DNA from: Theobroma cacao
Taxonomy: Eukaryota > Streptophyta > Magnoliopsida > Malvales > Malvaceae
NCBI RefSeq assembly: GCF_000208745.1
Contig: NC_030854.1
Span: 28,396,433-28,460,432 of the forward strand
DNA: 64,000 nt
Direction of reading: 5' to 3'
Shown: positions 13,301 through 24,258 of the stretch, piece by piece
How positions within the stretch are numbered: the first letter of the stretch is position 1
Layout: every line of letters starts with the position of its first letter
Notes under the pieces: model-generated
The model's input: the letters and a program-made list of their open reading frames with translations, nothing else
Databases searched by the model: none
Told to the model about the DNA's origin: nothing
Translations under genes and position numbers: made by a program

Positions 13301-14532
13301 CACTCTCTGAACTAATGAACTTACTAACAATCTACTCCTTTTAACAGCATAAAATAGCACAGGTGACACAGTTTGTGGATATGTATAGTAGGTTTCTCTC
13401 TATATTTTTCTCCTCTTTAGAACTCCCAAAAAATGAAGGGTAGGCAAACTAAAAATTTGGTCTAACATCTACTCCAATTCAAGAGGTAAAAGAATATCAA
13501 TCAAGACCCCTTCTCAACGACAGAAAGTTCTTTGGAAAAGGCCATATTGACTTACTAAAGGCAATCTAATAGGAACCAAACCAAGGGAACAAAAAACAAT
13601 AGTCTTGATGTCAAAAGCAAATACAGAGATATCCTAAAATTAAGTCAAACTCAAGCCCAAGAAAATGGTCAATATGGGAAAATGCATAAGCAGATGCCAA
13701 AAGCATGCTCAGAAAATGTTCTGAATATATAGAAAAAGGCCTATGCTTCTGCAAAAACGAAAATGAACTTTTCAAGAAACCCACAAGGCCAAGCTCATTA
13801 TATCAGTAATCTAAATCACTACAACCAACAGTCTTTTATTCGTAAAAAGCAAGTAGCTCAAGCTCAACAACTGAAATTTTTGAACATAAAGGAAAGAACT
13901 TCCTGGAAACTCGACAAGGCTTTGAAAAAAACATAGACACAAAAGTATCCTTTCACTACAATTAAAATGAGCTTATAACTGATTATTGCATATTTTTACA
14001 AGATAGATATCCGTTAGTTATTTTAAAAAATGATAACAATGTACTAACAGCCTCATAAAAATCCAGAAATGGTCAGCTAGCTATGCAATATTTTTCTCCA
14101 TATTTTCAAAGCAAAAGAAAAATTCAAAATTTCCTTCTGCAGCTGTTCTAGCGTCACTTGAGGACTCTTATAATTTCAAAACAAACTTAGAAAACCATTA
14201 AGTTACAACTAATTCACCGAAACCAAAACCAAAACCTTAAACTGACCAAACCAGCTCTCAAAAAACCCATGATAAAGAATACCCTTAAAGAACAGAAAAA
14301 AGAAAAGAAAACCCAGAAATCATCATTCATTATTAGTCAAATTTACTTGGATTTTCTAGTGAGAAGATAAAACAAATTGAGGGTGATAAGAAAAAGGAAA
14401 ATACAGTCTAGAGAGAAGATCGACGAGCTGAGATTTAGCGAGAGGGTCAAGCAAAGAACGTAGCTCTTCTTGAGTCGATAACTCTCCGTTGTTTCCCATC
14501 TCCTCCATCTTTCTCTTCTTCATATCCTCCAT
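10338..14532 (-). CDS. UBA2-like hnRNP with two RNA-recognition motifs
   Basis: Six exons on the minus strand: 14532-14405, 12879-12759, 12550-12407, 11404-11208, 11110-11035, 10682-10338. All introns are GT-AG and the sum is 1011 nt, giving 336 aa. The start MEDMKKRKMEEMGNNGEL and the helix LLDPLAKSQLVDLLSRL match the N-terminal layout of UBP1-associated protein 2 (UBA2) proteins. RRM1 has RNP2 LFVRGL (67-72) and RNP1 KSRGYGFI (104-111). RRM2 has RNP2 LYIGGL (158-163) and RNP1 ESRGFGFV (about 195-202). The tail from about 245 is Pro/Ala/Tyr-rich and ends YPYYIGKQ. UBA2 proteins are nuclear RNA-binding proteins known to bind U-rich RNA and to act in mRNA stability and stress or ABA responses; the role here is inferred from family. 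Exons 1 and 2 are separated by a 1.5-kb intron. The assignment to the wider UBA2/hnRNP family is firm; the exact subgroup is not. Confidence 0.92.
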
Positions 14533-15327
14533 TTTATTTTACTTCTTCTTTTGGCTTTGTTTCCTGCTGCAAAATTGGGTTCTTTGATTCCTCTTTCTTC
14601 GAGCCCTCTACGAGGTTTAGTTTTTAAGGATCATATATGTTATGTTTTGGGGAATATTATATGTGAAACCTTGTAGTTTAATTTCTATTGCAGTGTTCAC
14701 CTTATAGTTTTTAATTATTTCAATTAAAGCCCCAAAGTGTTACACTAAAAAACATTTCCTTTACTTCAGGTCTATTTGACACACAGAATGCTGGGAAAGA
14801 TACTATATCAAGTTAATACCAATTCTATTATATTAATTATTTAAATATTCATTTAATATTATCTAAATAATACACTCCCAAACTAAATTTTAATTGAAGA
14901 TTTTTTTAAAAATCAAACTCTATTTTTTCCATGAGAAAGTTAATTTTTCACAAGTCATAAATGTTTAGATTCAATTTAAAATTGATTAATCATAGTTTAT
15001 TAAGCATTTAATTTAAAATTGGTTTATATTTGTATGAGTAATTTTGAATAGGTCTAAGCATCCAAAGATACTTGGTAAATCTTAGATTAATTATATTTAA
15101 TTTGGAATAATATGCTCTTTCTTATCTAAAAACTACAGTCATTCAAAAATTATCCAAAATTAGAGTACTGAAAATCAAAGATATATAAGAGTTTTTCTAG
15201 ATTTTATTTATCCTAAAATAATGTCATGGTTAATATTTTCATTTCCTCCAAAACAAAAGCATCCACTCGAAACTTTAAGGTTTACATTAAAGTTGATAGG
15301 GTTATGTAGTGGGATTTAATATCCAAG
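14533..15327. other. UBA2-like promoter and spacer to the first MYB-CC gene
   Basis: 14533-14640 is pyrimidine-rich on the minus strand and is the probable 5' leader of the UBA2-like gene. The rest is AT-rich intergenic DNA with no gene, and its right end should hold the 3' UTR of MYB-CC copy 1. Confidence 0.45.
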
Positions 15328-18300
15328 TTAGGCCTTATTTGTTTTCTTTAGCTGCTCAAGCATCATTTGAATTTGCTTTCCTTGTTCCTGTATTGCTTGC
15401 TGTAGATTTTGCTGAATCTGCCCACAAATAATTAACAAACATGATAAGAAAATCATTCTAGCAATGAAATTAAATGATCAAATTCCAATGTTTTTGCAGT
15501 AAATAAATCAAGGCAAAATGTTTAGAGATGCAATTAGGAATGTTTTAAAAAACAGGAAACCAACTTAAAATCCAATATTCAGTTGATGTTTGTTTAGGAA
15601 TGATAAAAAAAAAATCCTTTTTAGTTCCAAGTTTAATTTATTTTAGAATACTTTATACTAGTACAAATATAAACCAAATTAAATCCAGGAATGAATACTA
15701 TTAAGTATATATTCACATATGTGATATAGTAATTCCATGAAAAAGATTTCAGCCAACCAAATCTAGTTATAGCTTTAAGCTAAGAATTAAAAACGAGGTG
15801 ATACCTCTAATTGTTCGCAAAGATGTCTTTGAACTTCGAGCTGCATTTGTAGTATTTCTTTTACTTGCATGCCACTACACAATATGGAGATTAGAGAGTT
15901 AGAAGGTGTGTTCCCATACTGTATTGCTCGAAATTTTATATACTAAAAGCAAAAAATGAAAAGTCAAGGTTTTAAAACTGTATTATGTGTGCATTAAGCT
16001 CACCTTTTCAAATAGAGCATAGGTAAGTCATCATCATCAACTCCTTGGTCAGGTTTAGCTGTGACCAAAAATGAAGATAAATGATTTTAGGACTTATCAT
16101 TTATCTATTAATACACAAACAAATTGACAAGTTTAAAAGATATGACAAAACAGATGAGAAAATCTACCAAGTTTAATTCAATCAGAATACCACAATTACT
16201 AACTAAAACAATGTGTGAACCTTTAGAATTCAGATAAAATAACATAGGATAGAAAATTATAGATGGCATTTTTACAAAGCTAATTGTTATCATCCACCAC
16301 ATGCAATCAGTAATCAAAAGTAAATATGTTTAGATACTTTGTTTTGGTTATTAATATATTATTTCTTTGAAAATTGTTTTACAGCAAGTATAATGTTAAT
16401 TATATCGAGAATAAAGAGAACAATTAAAAAAAGTGAGATAATAGCTTCACGTGAATAGTAATAAAAGTAACTTGGAACAAGTGATGAGGTCTATAGGTTA
16501 TTTTCAATTTGGAATGTTTTAGAGTGTGTGGCTTAATGGTTTAGAAATGGAAATAATTATTAGGAGATATAAGTGTTTCTCTCTCATAGCTTTTCACTCT
16601 TACCTTACTGTTTCATATCTTTTCATTTTTACCTTGTTCTTTCATACCTTATTCAATCTCATATCCTTTCCCTTTTACCTTCTATTCAAAAATTAGTCTT
16701 ATTGTACTATTTATAGTCATAAAATGTACTACTTCAAAGACCACATGATGGGTTCTTAATTGTTACTCATTGTATACAATAAAATCACTATTTTAATATC
16801 TACATAATTGTTACCTATTATGTACATTAATGCTCTCCTTATTTTGTTTTTGTTTCCAAAAGGTTTGGGTGACTTGCCTGTGTCATGATTTTGGGTTCTT
16901 TTCCTCTTTTGTTCTTGGGAAGATTTTTGGCCAAGGTCAGGAGCTCTTGCTTGTATTGAAGGGGGACTCCTATCTCTTGCGAGAAATGAATGAATACGCT
17001 TCTTACTTTTCAAAAAAAAAATAATGTTATTTACTAAGTGTTTTAGAATTTATTCTTGAGTATTTGTTTCTTTTAGCTTTATATATAGAGTTTTTACAAT
17101 TCATTTTAAAAAACAAAGATTTTTGAAACTAGTGCAAATATATTTTCAACGTCTCCCTAATTCTCTTCTCTCCTCCACCTATTCTCTATTTATTCTCAGT
17201 TTACTCTATCGATCACCTATTCTCAGTTTAATTTACCGCCCGCCTGTTCTCTATCTATTCTTAGCTTTGGCTCTACTACTTGTTTTTTTTCTACCTATTT
17301 TTAACTTTAATCTACCGTTCATCTATTCTCTTCCACTTATTATAACACCTAGTACCTTAGAGACTACCCCATATTCCTCTTTGCCATCTCTGATATATAC
17401 TGTTACTTATTTGCAACACTTCCTAATCTCTCCCTATACAGTTTGTTAAGTTGTTACGGTAAAAATTGGTCATTCTTATTAGATAAAAAGTTTTGTCAGC
17501 AAAGTGAACATATTTACATTTTAAGTCGGTAAGAGACAAACTTGTTTTGTTGTGAAGGAATATCAACTTCAAAATTAATGCTGCTTCAAATTAGGTCCCA
17601 GTTTGATATTCTATCTAGTTTTTATGATTTATGAACAGGGAATCGCATTGATCAACTCCAGTAAAAACATTAAACGTTAATCTTCAGCTTATCTTTGGCC
17701 ATGAAGATTAAATAAAAAAGAAAAGAAAGATTCTTCAGCTTATCAGAGTTTACCTTGTGTGGATCCCGTAATGTATTTTGCATATCGATATTTCTGCACA
17801 GCAAATAATCACTTAAAGTAGAGGGCGGAAAGAAAAACTACTACTACTGTTTTCTATATGCAAATATGAAATTGGCTTAGGTTTGGCCTAATGATTATAA
17901 CCCTCCTTAAAATGATTGAGGTTCAGAGTTCAAATCTCCACTCCAACCTTGTAATTTCCAATACGTACACCTAAAAAAAGACCAGTATATAGTATAAAAC
18001 TTATTTACCTGCAAATGACTTTTGACTTGAAGGACTGTCAACCCATTTGATTCCATTAGCTTCAGTATTGCCCTTGGTGTTGCCTCTATGATTCATCGAA
18101 ATGTTAATGAATATTAATAAGGGAACATTCCATGTTTTTTTTTTTTGGTACATAAAGTAGAAACAATCTTTCTTGTTTTATTCAAGCAGCAAAACTTTGC
18201 TTATAAAATTAAAAACTGCTTACTCTCCGCACCACCAAGGAGATTGACGCAATTGACAAACTTCTTATGAAGTTCTACCGTCCATTTTATTCTTGTTTTG

Positions 18301-18888
18301 ATGTTTGAAGGCCTTCCTCCGGAGGAAACAGAGCTAGCACGAGTTCCAGAAATCCTGGAAATGTTTGGATATTGCTGTTCTGGTCGAGAAGAGCATAAGC
18401 TAATAACCTGTGTTGATGCAAAATTAAGTTATAATGAACAAATTTATTTTCCTTACGAAACCAATCATGAATAAAGAAATGCCCATAATGAAGAACAATA
18501 TTTAATGGAAGACAAGATCACTTGCTTTGGAGTTGCGGGTTGCCTCAGCAAGCAACTTGCCATGGTCAAGTGAAAGAAGGCTTCCCTGCTGCGACCAATA
18601 ACTTTTACCATTAGACTTCTCAGTGAATCTTTGACATTGGTTCCTCCAAAGATGAGGATTCACGATCGACAGCAAGGTGTCTTTTGCTTGATTAATGGTG
18701 GGTATAGCTTCGTATCCTGGCGCTTGGGGTTCATCACTGTCACGCTCTGCTAGTTGGAAATCGATGTGGCTCTTACTTTGATCAGTTGCACAGAAAGCAG
18801 AAGCCAGTTGCTCCAAAGGGGTGGTGGGGGTGGTGACTGAATGTAATACAAGACGCTTTTGTTTTGGCTGTGATGAAGCTCCATCCAT
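15328..18888 (-). CDS. MYB-CC (PHR1-like) transcription factor, copy 1
   Basis: Seven exons: 18888-18514, 18407-18224, 18085-18009, 17793-17754, 16058-16004, 15874-15805, 15417-15328. They sum to 891 nt (296 aa). A single MYB/GARP repeat starts at KTRIKW (Trp 167) and continues through HKKFVNCVNLLGGAEKATP to VKSHLQKYR (about 207-215), the typical SHLQKYR ending. A coiled-coil MYB-CC domain follows (about 245-290) with the LHEQLE motif as LCEQLE (262-267), then a glutamine-rich helix and a short tail. Members bind P1BS-like sites as dimers; several control phosphate-starvation responses. Exons 3-6 have exactly the same lengths as in the intact copy at 38861-41624. The exon 1 donor (GTCTTC) is weak but is the option that keeps the frame. 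The N-terminus (MDGASSQPKQKR) does not resemble copy 3. The intron after exon 3 carries a SINE-like insertion. Confidence 0.87.
17876..17985 (+). mobile_element. tRNA-derived SINE-like insertion in a MYB-CC intron
   Basis: An A-box-like TGGCCTAATGATTATAA at about 17884-17900 is followed about 27 nt later by a B-box-like AGTTCAAATCTCC (17927-17939) and then a short A run (CCTAAAAAAAG). This is the head layout of plant tRNA-derived SINEs read on the plus strand. The host intron (17794-18008) is 215 nt while the same intron in the third copy is 97 nt, so about 118 nt are extra here, close to the size of the element. No clear target-site duplication was found. Confidence 0.5.
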
Positions 18889-20049
18889 GCCTGCTGCCGC
18901 TTGACTCCAATACCCCGCTTTACTGAATTAAAGCTGCTGCAATCAATGTTCTGATTCTTCAATAAAGCTTGATGGAAACAATGACCTATGTTCAGCCAGG
19001 TGTTGGTTTCTCTAACTTCCCACACTTAATTGATTGTCAATGTTTCAGTCTTACAATATCTTTATTTTTTTAAGTATTTAATTAAATGATAAATATATGT
19101 ATTCAATTTTTTAAATTAAAGAAATTCAAAACTCTAAATTTTATAGAAAATGAGGAAAAATGCATTTGCTTTTTTTTTATTAGAGACCTTGCCTTGGGCA
19201 TTTAGGAAGGTACTCTTGTAGCCATTGAAAGCTTCTATATGTAATTGTGATGCGGCAGAATGTTTGTTGTCTGATCCTCATCATCTTATCGGTCACAAGA
19301 AAACAAAATTCAATAAAAAATTGACAAAACATATACTTATTTCTTGGATGTATGGAATGGACCCAAAGCAAATAGTAATCATTTCTGCTGTACTGGAGAA
19401 AGGGTCAGTCCAAATATCATCAGACCACTATTTTACAACTTCAACATTGTCAACTTTGTCGATGCATTCCATAATTAAAGCTCCATCAAATAATAAATAT
19501 TCATATTTTAGGAAATCAAAAAAGTAAAACAAAGATAACCCTGTTTTTGAAATATTTTCTTTTAAAGCCCTGCATTTTTATCGTTGGGAATTAGGAGGTG
19601 TGGGATTGATATAGATATGGGGTTCATTGAATTGGGACATCTTTTAGATTCACTGAATGGGGACATGTTATTTGCATTTCGGAAACATTAAAAAAAAAAA
19701 AAACAAAAACAAAAACATCATCAGATTTCAACTAGCTTTTGTAAATTAATTTTCTCAATGATAGGATAATGTAATCATGTGCCAATTGCGTTTAAAAATA
19801 AATTCCAAAGAGTGGTTTGGACAGCGGAATGTTGATGAGTCGCTTTGTTTCAATTTCAAATTCTAATCGCTTTGAGTTAATTGGACAACTGAACTGGTGA
19901 CCCCTGGAAGCAAAGACAACTGGTGAAAGAAGCTGATCAACTGTCTTGGAGTATTGTTTGGTTGTTAATTAATTGACGGAATATTAATCAACCTTCTTAC
20001 TGTTGTGCTAATTGGTGCAATATTAGTGTAAAATATAATGGTGTTTTCT
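18889..20049. other. Upstream region of MYB-CC copy 1
   Basis: Probable 5' leader and promoter of copy 1 (minus strand) followed by AT-rich DNA. I found no coding region. The corresponding segment appears to be missing upstream of the second copy, together with its exon 1. Confidence 0.4.
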
Positions 20050-21043
20050 GATGAATTGAAGTATACCTTAAAATTGATAGTTTTATTAATTATTTTTTAT
20101 TATTTGTCTTTTTCTTTCAATATTATATATATTTTTTGTAAAAAAAAATATAAATAATAAATATATCAACCAACTAAGGCTTAGGAACATATATTGTTAT
20201 AGATATTTTCCCTTCCAAACAAACTTTTTTATTTACATAAACTTCAAAAATATATAGTTGTAATAAAGGATTCAACGTGTTTTCGAGTTTCAATATATGG
20301 CTTTAAAGGTATATAAAAATTAACAATATTTAAGAACTTGACTTTATAATAAATATACATGTATCTGTTTATTAAAAAACTATATGAATTCAAATCCTAT
20401 TTTCTTCAAACTGTACTTGTTAAAAAAAAAAAAGAGGGCAAAAATTACCATAGTCATTTTATGTAAAATTAAAATTTTCAGTTGGTTTTTTTAGGTTATT
20501 ATTATATCTTTTAATATATGAATATATATATATATATATATATATATGTTATATTCTTTCTAAATGGTCATTAATTTTAATATAGATGAAGTATTCCTTA
20601 AAGACAAAACGTTGTGGGCTAAGACAAAACCACAATAAATTCAACGTCCGAATGAAAAGAATCTCTGAAAAAGAAGCTTTATCTTTGGACAGCTGGATCA
20701 TTTGAATCAGCTTGCTATGCATATAATAATAGAATTATATATATATGGAAATTCCTTTACGACCTAATTGAAAGATGGCAATGAATTACCACATTATTGC
20801 AATGACTCCATTGAGAACATGGCAAATAATGACGACATTCAGATTGTACTAAACTACAAAAATATAAGGGCTCCGTCCATCTACAAGTCTTGGTAAGAAG
20901 GGTTTATTGGTCATGGCAGGGTCACCAATTGCTAGTAGATGTGGATATCTACAACTATATGTGAGCTTGTTGTGACAAACATAAAAGCGACAGACCAGAA
21001 AATAAAGAACACGTAGGCATTCATCAATTTATGTGATTCAATC

Positions 21044-21088
<45 letters not shown>

Positions 21089-21555
21089 GAAAAAATGTGA
21101 CAGAAATTCGGTACAAAAAAGAAAGAAGAATCACTTATTAATTAAGGTTTCGATTACTAATTAGTTTCTATTTTTATCCTTTGCTTTTTGTTATATATAT
21201 GTCTGTTTTTCTTATGTATTTTTCATTTATTTTTTAATTCATTTTTGAATAAATAATAAAAAATAAAAATAGTAGTTAAACATAATGAAACTAATCTTTG
21301 AAAAACAAATATTAATAATATTATTGAACAAAAGAGTTCTTTTTCCATTAAGAAATTCATAATTTCATGGTAACCTAGTGACCATTGATTAACATGAGAA
21401 ATCATTTAATTTGCCCAAATGTTTGCCTCATGATAAAATTGATAAAACTAGTAGTCTTGAATATAATCCGGGCATGTTTTGATTAAACTAAAATAGAAAT
21501 CAAGGAAACCTTTTAACATTTCATCATTAATATTGCCATTGTCAAGTCGTGTTAA
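20050..21555. repeat. Segmental duplication block A (partner at 26998-28225)
   Basis: Long stretches match the block at 26998-28225 in the same order and orientation. Examples are TATACCTTAAAAT at the left end, GGCAAATAATGACGAC near 20823, GGCAGGGTCACCAATT near 20916, AGAAATTCATAATTTCATG near 21350, TTGATTAACATGAGAAATC near 21386, and CATTGTCAAGTC at the right end. The block lies upstream of copy 1 just as its partner lies upstream of copy 2, so it belongs to the same tandem duplication. It includes an (AT)n array at 21046-21086. No gene seen in it. Confidence 0.75.
21046..21086. repeat. (AT)n microsatellite
   Basis: An uninterrupted TA/AT dinucleotide run of about 41 nt, the longest in the window. 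Shorter runs occur at 9814-9834, about 20521-20546, 26332-26358, about 27766-27785 and about 37773-37795. Confidence 0.95.
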
Positions 21556-21564
21556 CTTTGGAAT

Positions 21565-22005
21565 TGATTAGAATTTAAAATCTTATTTAACTAACATTTT
21601 AGTTTGTGTATAACAACAAGTAATTATATATTATTAAACTTTTTATCACATTGAGTCTTAATTCTATTCTACTTTGAACTTTTATATTATAAAAGCCAAT
21701 CTCTAAACTTTAGAACTATAATGGTGATTTGGGGGGCCTTAGAGAGGGAATACCTTCTAACTTTATCTTTCACACTCATTGGAGCTAGAGTGAGTGTGGG
21801 TGAGTGTTCTTATGAGAATATTAAGAAAGGATGGACAATGGGTTTTTGGGTTGGTTTGGGAAATCATTGAAAGAGATTTTATTGTACTTTAATTTTTCAA
21901 TAGTAGAAGAATTATTTCACTCTATAGACATAAGCAAGAGGTTAAATCATGTAAATTTTTGTATTTTTCTTTGGGTTTCATTTTTGTTGTTTGGACAATT
22001 TTCAT
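21565..22005 (+). repeat. 5' LTR of the copia element
   Basis: Matches the repeat at 23701-23930 over its first 200 bases, with many substitutions and small indels, so the insertion is old. The end is set just before the primer-site-like sequence at about 22006-22021; start and end are both estimates. Confidence 0.6.
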
Positions 22006-23700
22006 AACAAATTGGTGTTAAAGTTTCAAGTTAAGTCAATCAAGATTCAATAAGGATGTGAAAAGTTACTAGTTTTACAAATTTCTTAATTAAGAAGTTT
22101 GATAGGAATACTAGTTTCACATATTGGTAATGAAAGATGAAAGATTTCTTTGTATAGCAAGACTTGATGCGGGTTTTGCTAGGAAAGAAGAAAGGGCAAG
22201 CATGAATGATATTGAATTGGTAGAGTTAGAAGAAATGTATATTATCACTTTTCAGCTTTGCATCAAGGATAACATATTTAACCATGTTATTAATGAGGAA
22301 TTTGCTCTAGAATTGTTTGTAAAATTGGAGAAGATTTATTTGACAAAAAGCCTTTTCAACAAGTTTAAGTGAAAGTTGTATCGCTTGAAGATGGAGGAGA
22401 ATGGAGACCGTATGAAGTATATGAACAAGTTCAATAAGATAATTGATTAATTGAAGAAGGTTGAAATGAAGGTGGAGGAAGAAGAGAAGGCACTATTGCT
22501 CCTCATATCTCTTCTAAACTTTTATAAGGTATTTGTGAAATTTCTGATTTGCAGAAAGGATATAGTAATATTAGAACAAGAAAAAACAGCGTCAATGTCC
22601 CATGAAGCTGAAAGAAAAGTAAGGAAGGGGTAAAGATTCAACTAACTCCGCATTAGTAGAGGTTTGGAAGAGTAACCAACAAGAGATTTAAGGGTAGGAA
22701 GTTTAGATCCAGTAATGTTCAATATTTTCAAAGCAAAAAGGTATGAAACTTATTAGAAGGGATTGTCTTACAAAAGAGGATGAAAGTAACAGGAATGAAG
22801 GTGAGTATGTTTTCATTGCTGATACTGATATTTGTGCGGTTCTTACAATCTCAGAAGATATGTATACAAATTCTAGTGATAGTTGGTATTTAAATTTTGC
22901 TTTTGTCACATACTTATACTCCCAAAAAAGATTATTTTGATTTACTTCAAGAAGCGATGGTCAAAATTTTAAGTTGGGTGATAAGTCAATTGTAAAGGTC
23001 ATGGCTTTTGGAGTTGTGAGAATCAAAATATTTGATGGGGTTGTGTGCTCTCTGGATAGTATGGCCTAAGTTCAAAAATGTGTAACAATTTAATATTATT
23101 GAGCCTATTAGACTCTAAAGAGCATGGATTTTCTACCCGTGTTGTAGTGATAAAAATCCCACTAAACGACATGGTATTGATGAGAAGGAATTTGCATAAT
23201 GGTTTGTATCCTTTAAAAGCTGAGGCCTCGAATGGATGGGAGTAGTGCACACAGGATGGTAGCTATTGAAGTGAGATTCATTTACGAGGAAGTGATGTAA
23301 GGTTTGCTTGGTGTAAAACCAAAGTGAGATTTCATTGACTACAAATAGGTGATGAAAGGTTCACTTGGGGTAGAAGATTGTGAAAAGATCAAAATCTTGT
23401 CAGTGTTAGTGAATAAGAGGGTTTGTCGAGGTCCCTCTTTGAATTCAATTAGTACCATTAACTTAATGGCTACACATGTGCTTTGGAAGTTTGTGGAATT
23501 AGGTTTTGAACCATACTTGATTTGTTATATGTAGTCAAGTGATTTTGAAAGCTAATGATTTGGAAAGTTTTGTACTTGAAGAGTTTTTGAATGAGTTCAA
23601 AAGTAGATGGAGTTTAAAGAGTAGCAATTGGATGTAATTTGAGGAAGAAGTTTAAAGAGTTTGAATTTAAGTAAAAAATATAAATTTATTAAGTTTTGAG

Positions 23701-23930
23701 TTGACTAAAATTTAAATTTTTATTTGATTAGGATTTCAATTTATATACAATATTGAGTAGTTGTATAATATTAAACTTTTTATTTCACATTAAATCTTAA
23801 TTCTATTTTATTTTAAACTTTTATACGAGTCACTAAGTCTCTAAACTTTAGCAGTGTAGTGGTGCTCTTGAAAAACACAAAGAGAGAACACCTTGAAATC
23901 TAAAAATACCTTCCAACAAGAATAGCCCAA
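23701..23930 (+). repeat. Truncated 3' LTR of the copia element
   Basis: Shows ATATTAAACTTTTTATTTCAC, TTAATTCTATTTTATTTTAA and CTCTAAACTTTAG in the same order as the 5' LTR, then diverges around 23930. Confidence 0.6.
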
Positions 23931-24258
23931 TCCGTGGAAGCCCATATTTTAAATAATTATTTGTATTCATTTTATATTTTATTATATCCTGTTTTTGTTT
24001 TTGTTTATTTTGCAATATGAACCCATCATATAAGGTTCAAATGGCACATTAATTAAATCCCAATAACAAACTGGGTTCTGAGGCCCAATCAATAAATTGG
24101 CTTTCACGCTTGACGGATCAAATTGTAAGCTCCAAATTAAAGCAAGTTCAAATACAATAAATTTACAGAACTTTAAAATAAAAATCGGATAATTATCGAT
24201 TGAGATATAATCCGAATTATTTGAAAATTCACTAAAACTCCCCGACAAAATGATGTGT

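Larger units (their letters stand above)
21565..23930 (+). mobile_element. Degenerate, internally deleted Ty1/copia LTR retrotransposon
   Basis: Two related long repeats flank the unit. The left LTR starts at about 21565 (TTGATTAGAATTTAAA) and the right at about 23701 (TTGACTAAAATTTAAA); both share TATTAAACTTTTTAT, TTAATTCTATT and TCTCTAAACTTTAG. After the left LTR, TTCATAACAAATTGGTGTTAAAG near 21999-22021 is a decayed version of the initiator-Met primer site common in copia elements. The interior (about 22100-22640) reads as copia gag in broken frames: FALELFVKLEKIYLTKSL, then KLYRLKMEENGDRMKYMNKF. At 22860-23060 a remnant of the protease start (SSDSWYLNFA) replaces the usual DSG region. A purine-rich stretch precedes the right LTR at about 23641-23660. 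Reverse transcriptase and RNase H are missing. The right LTR is cut short, so the outer boundary is approximate. Confidence 0.72.

Noticed and set aside
17919..17945. Possible true tRNA gene at the B-box-like sequence
   Set aside because: No cloverleaf pairing of acceptor or anticodon arms; better explained as a SINE head.
21046..21086. Possible CRISPR-like or satellite array
   Set aside because: Simple AT dinucleotide run; no spacers, and the organism is a plant.
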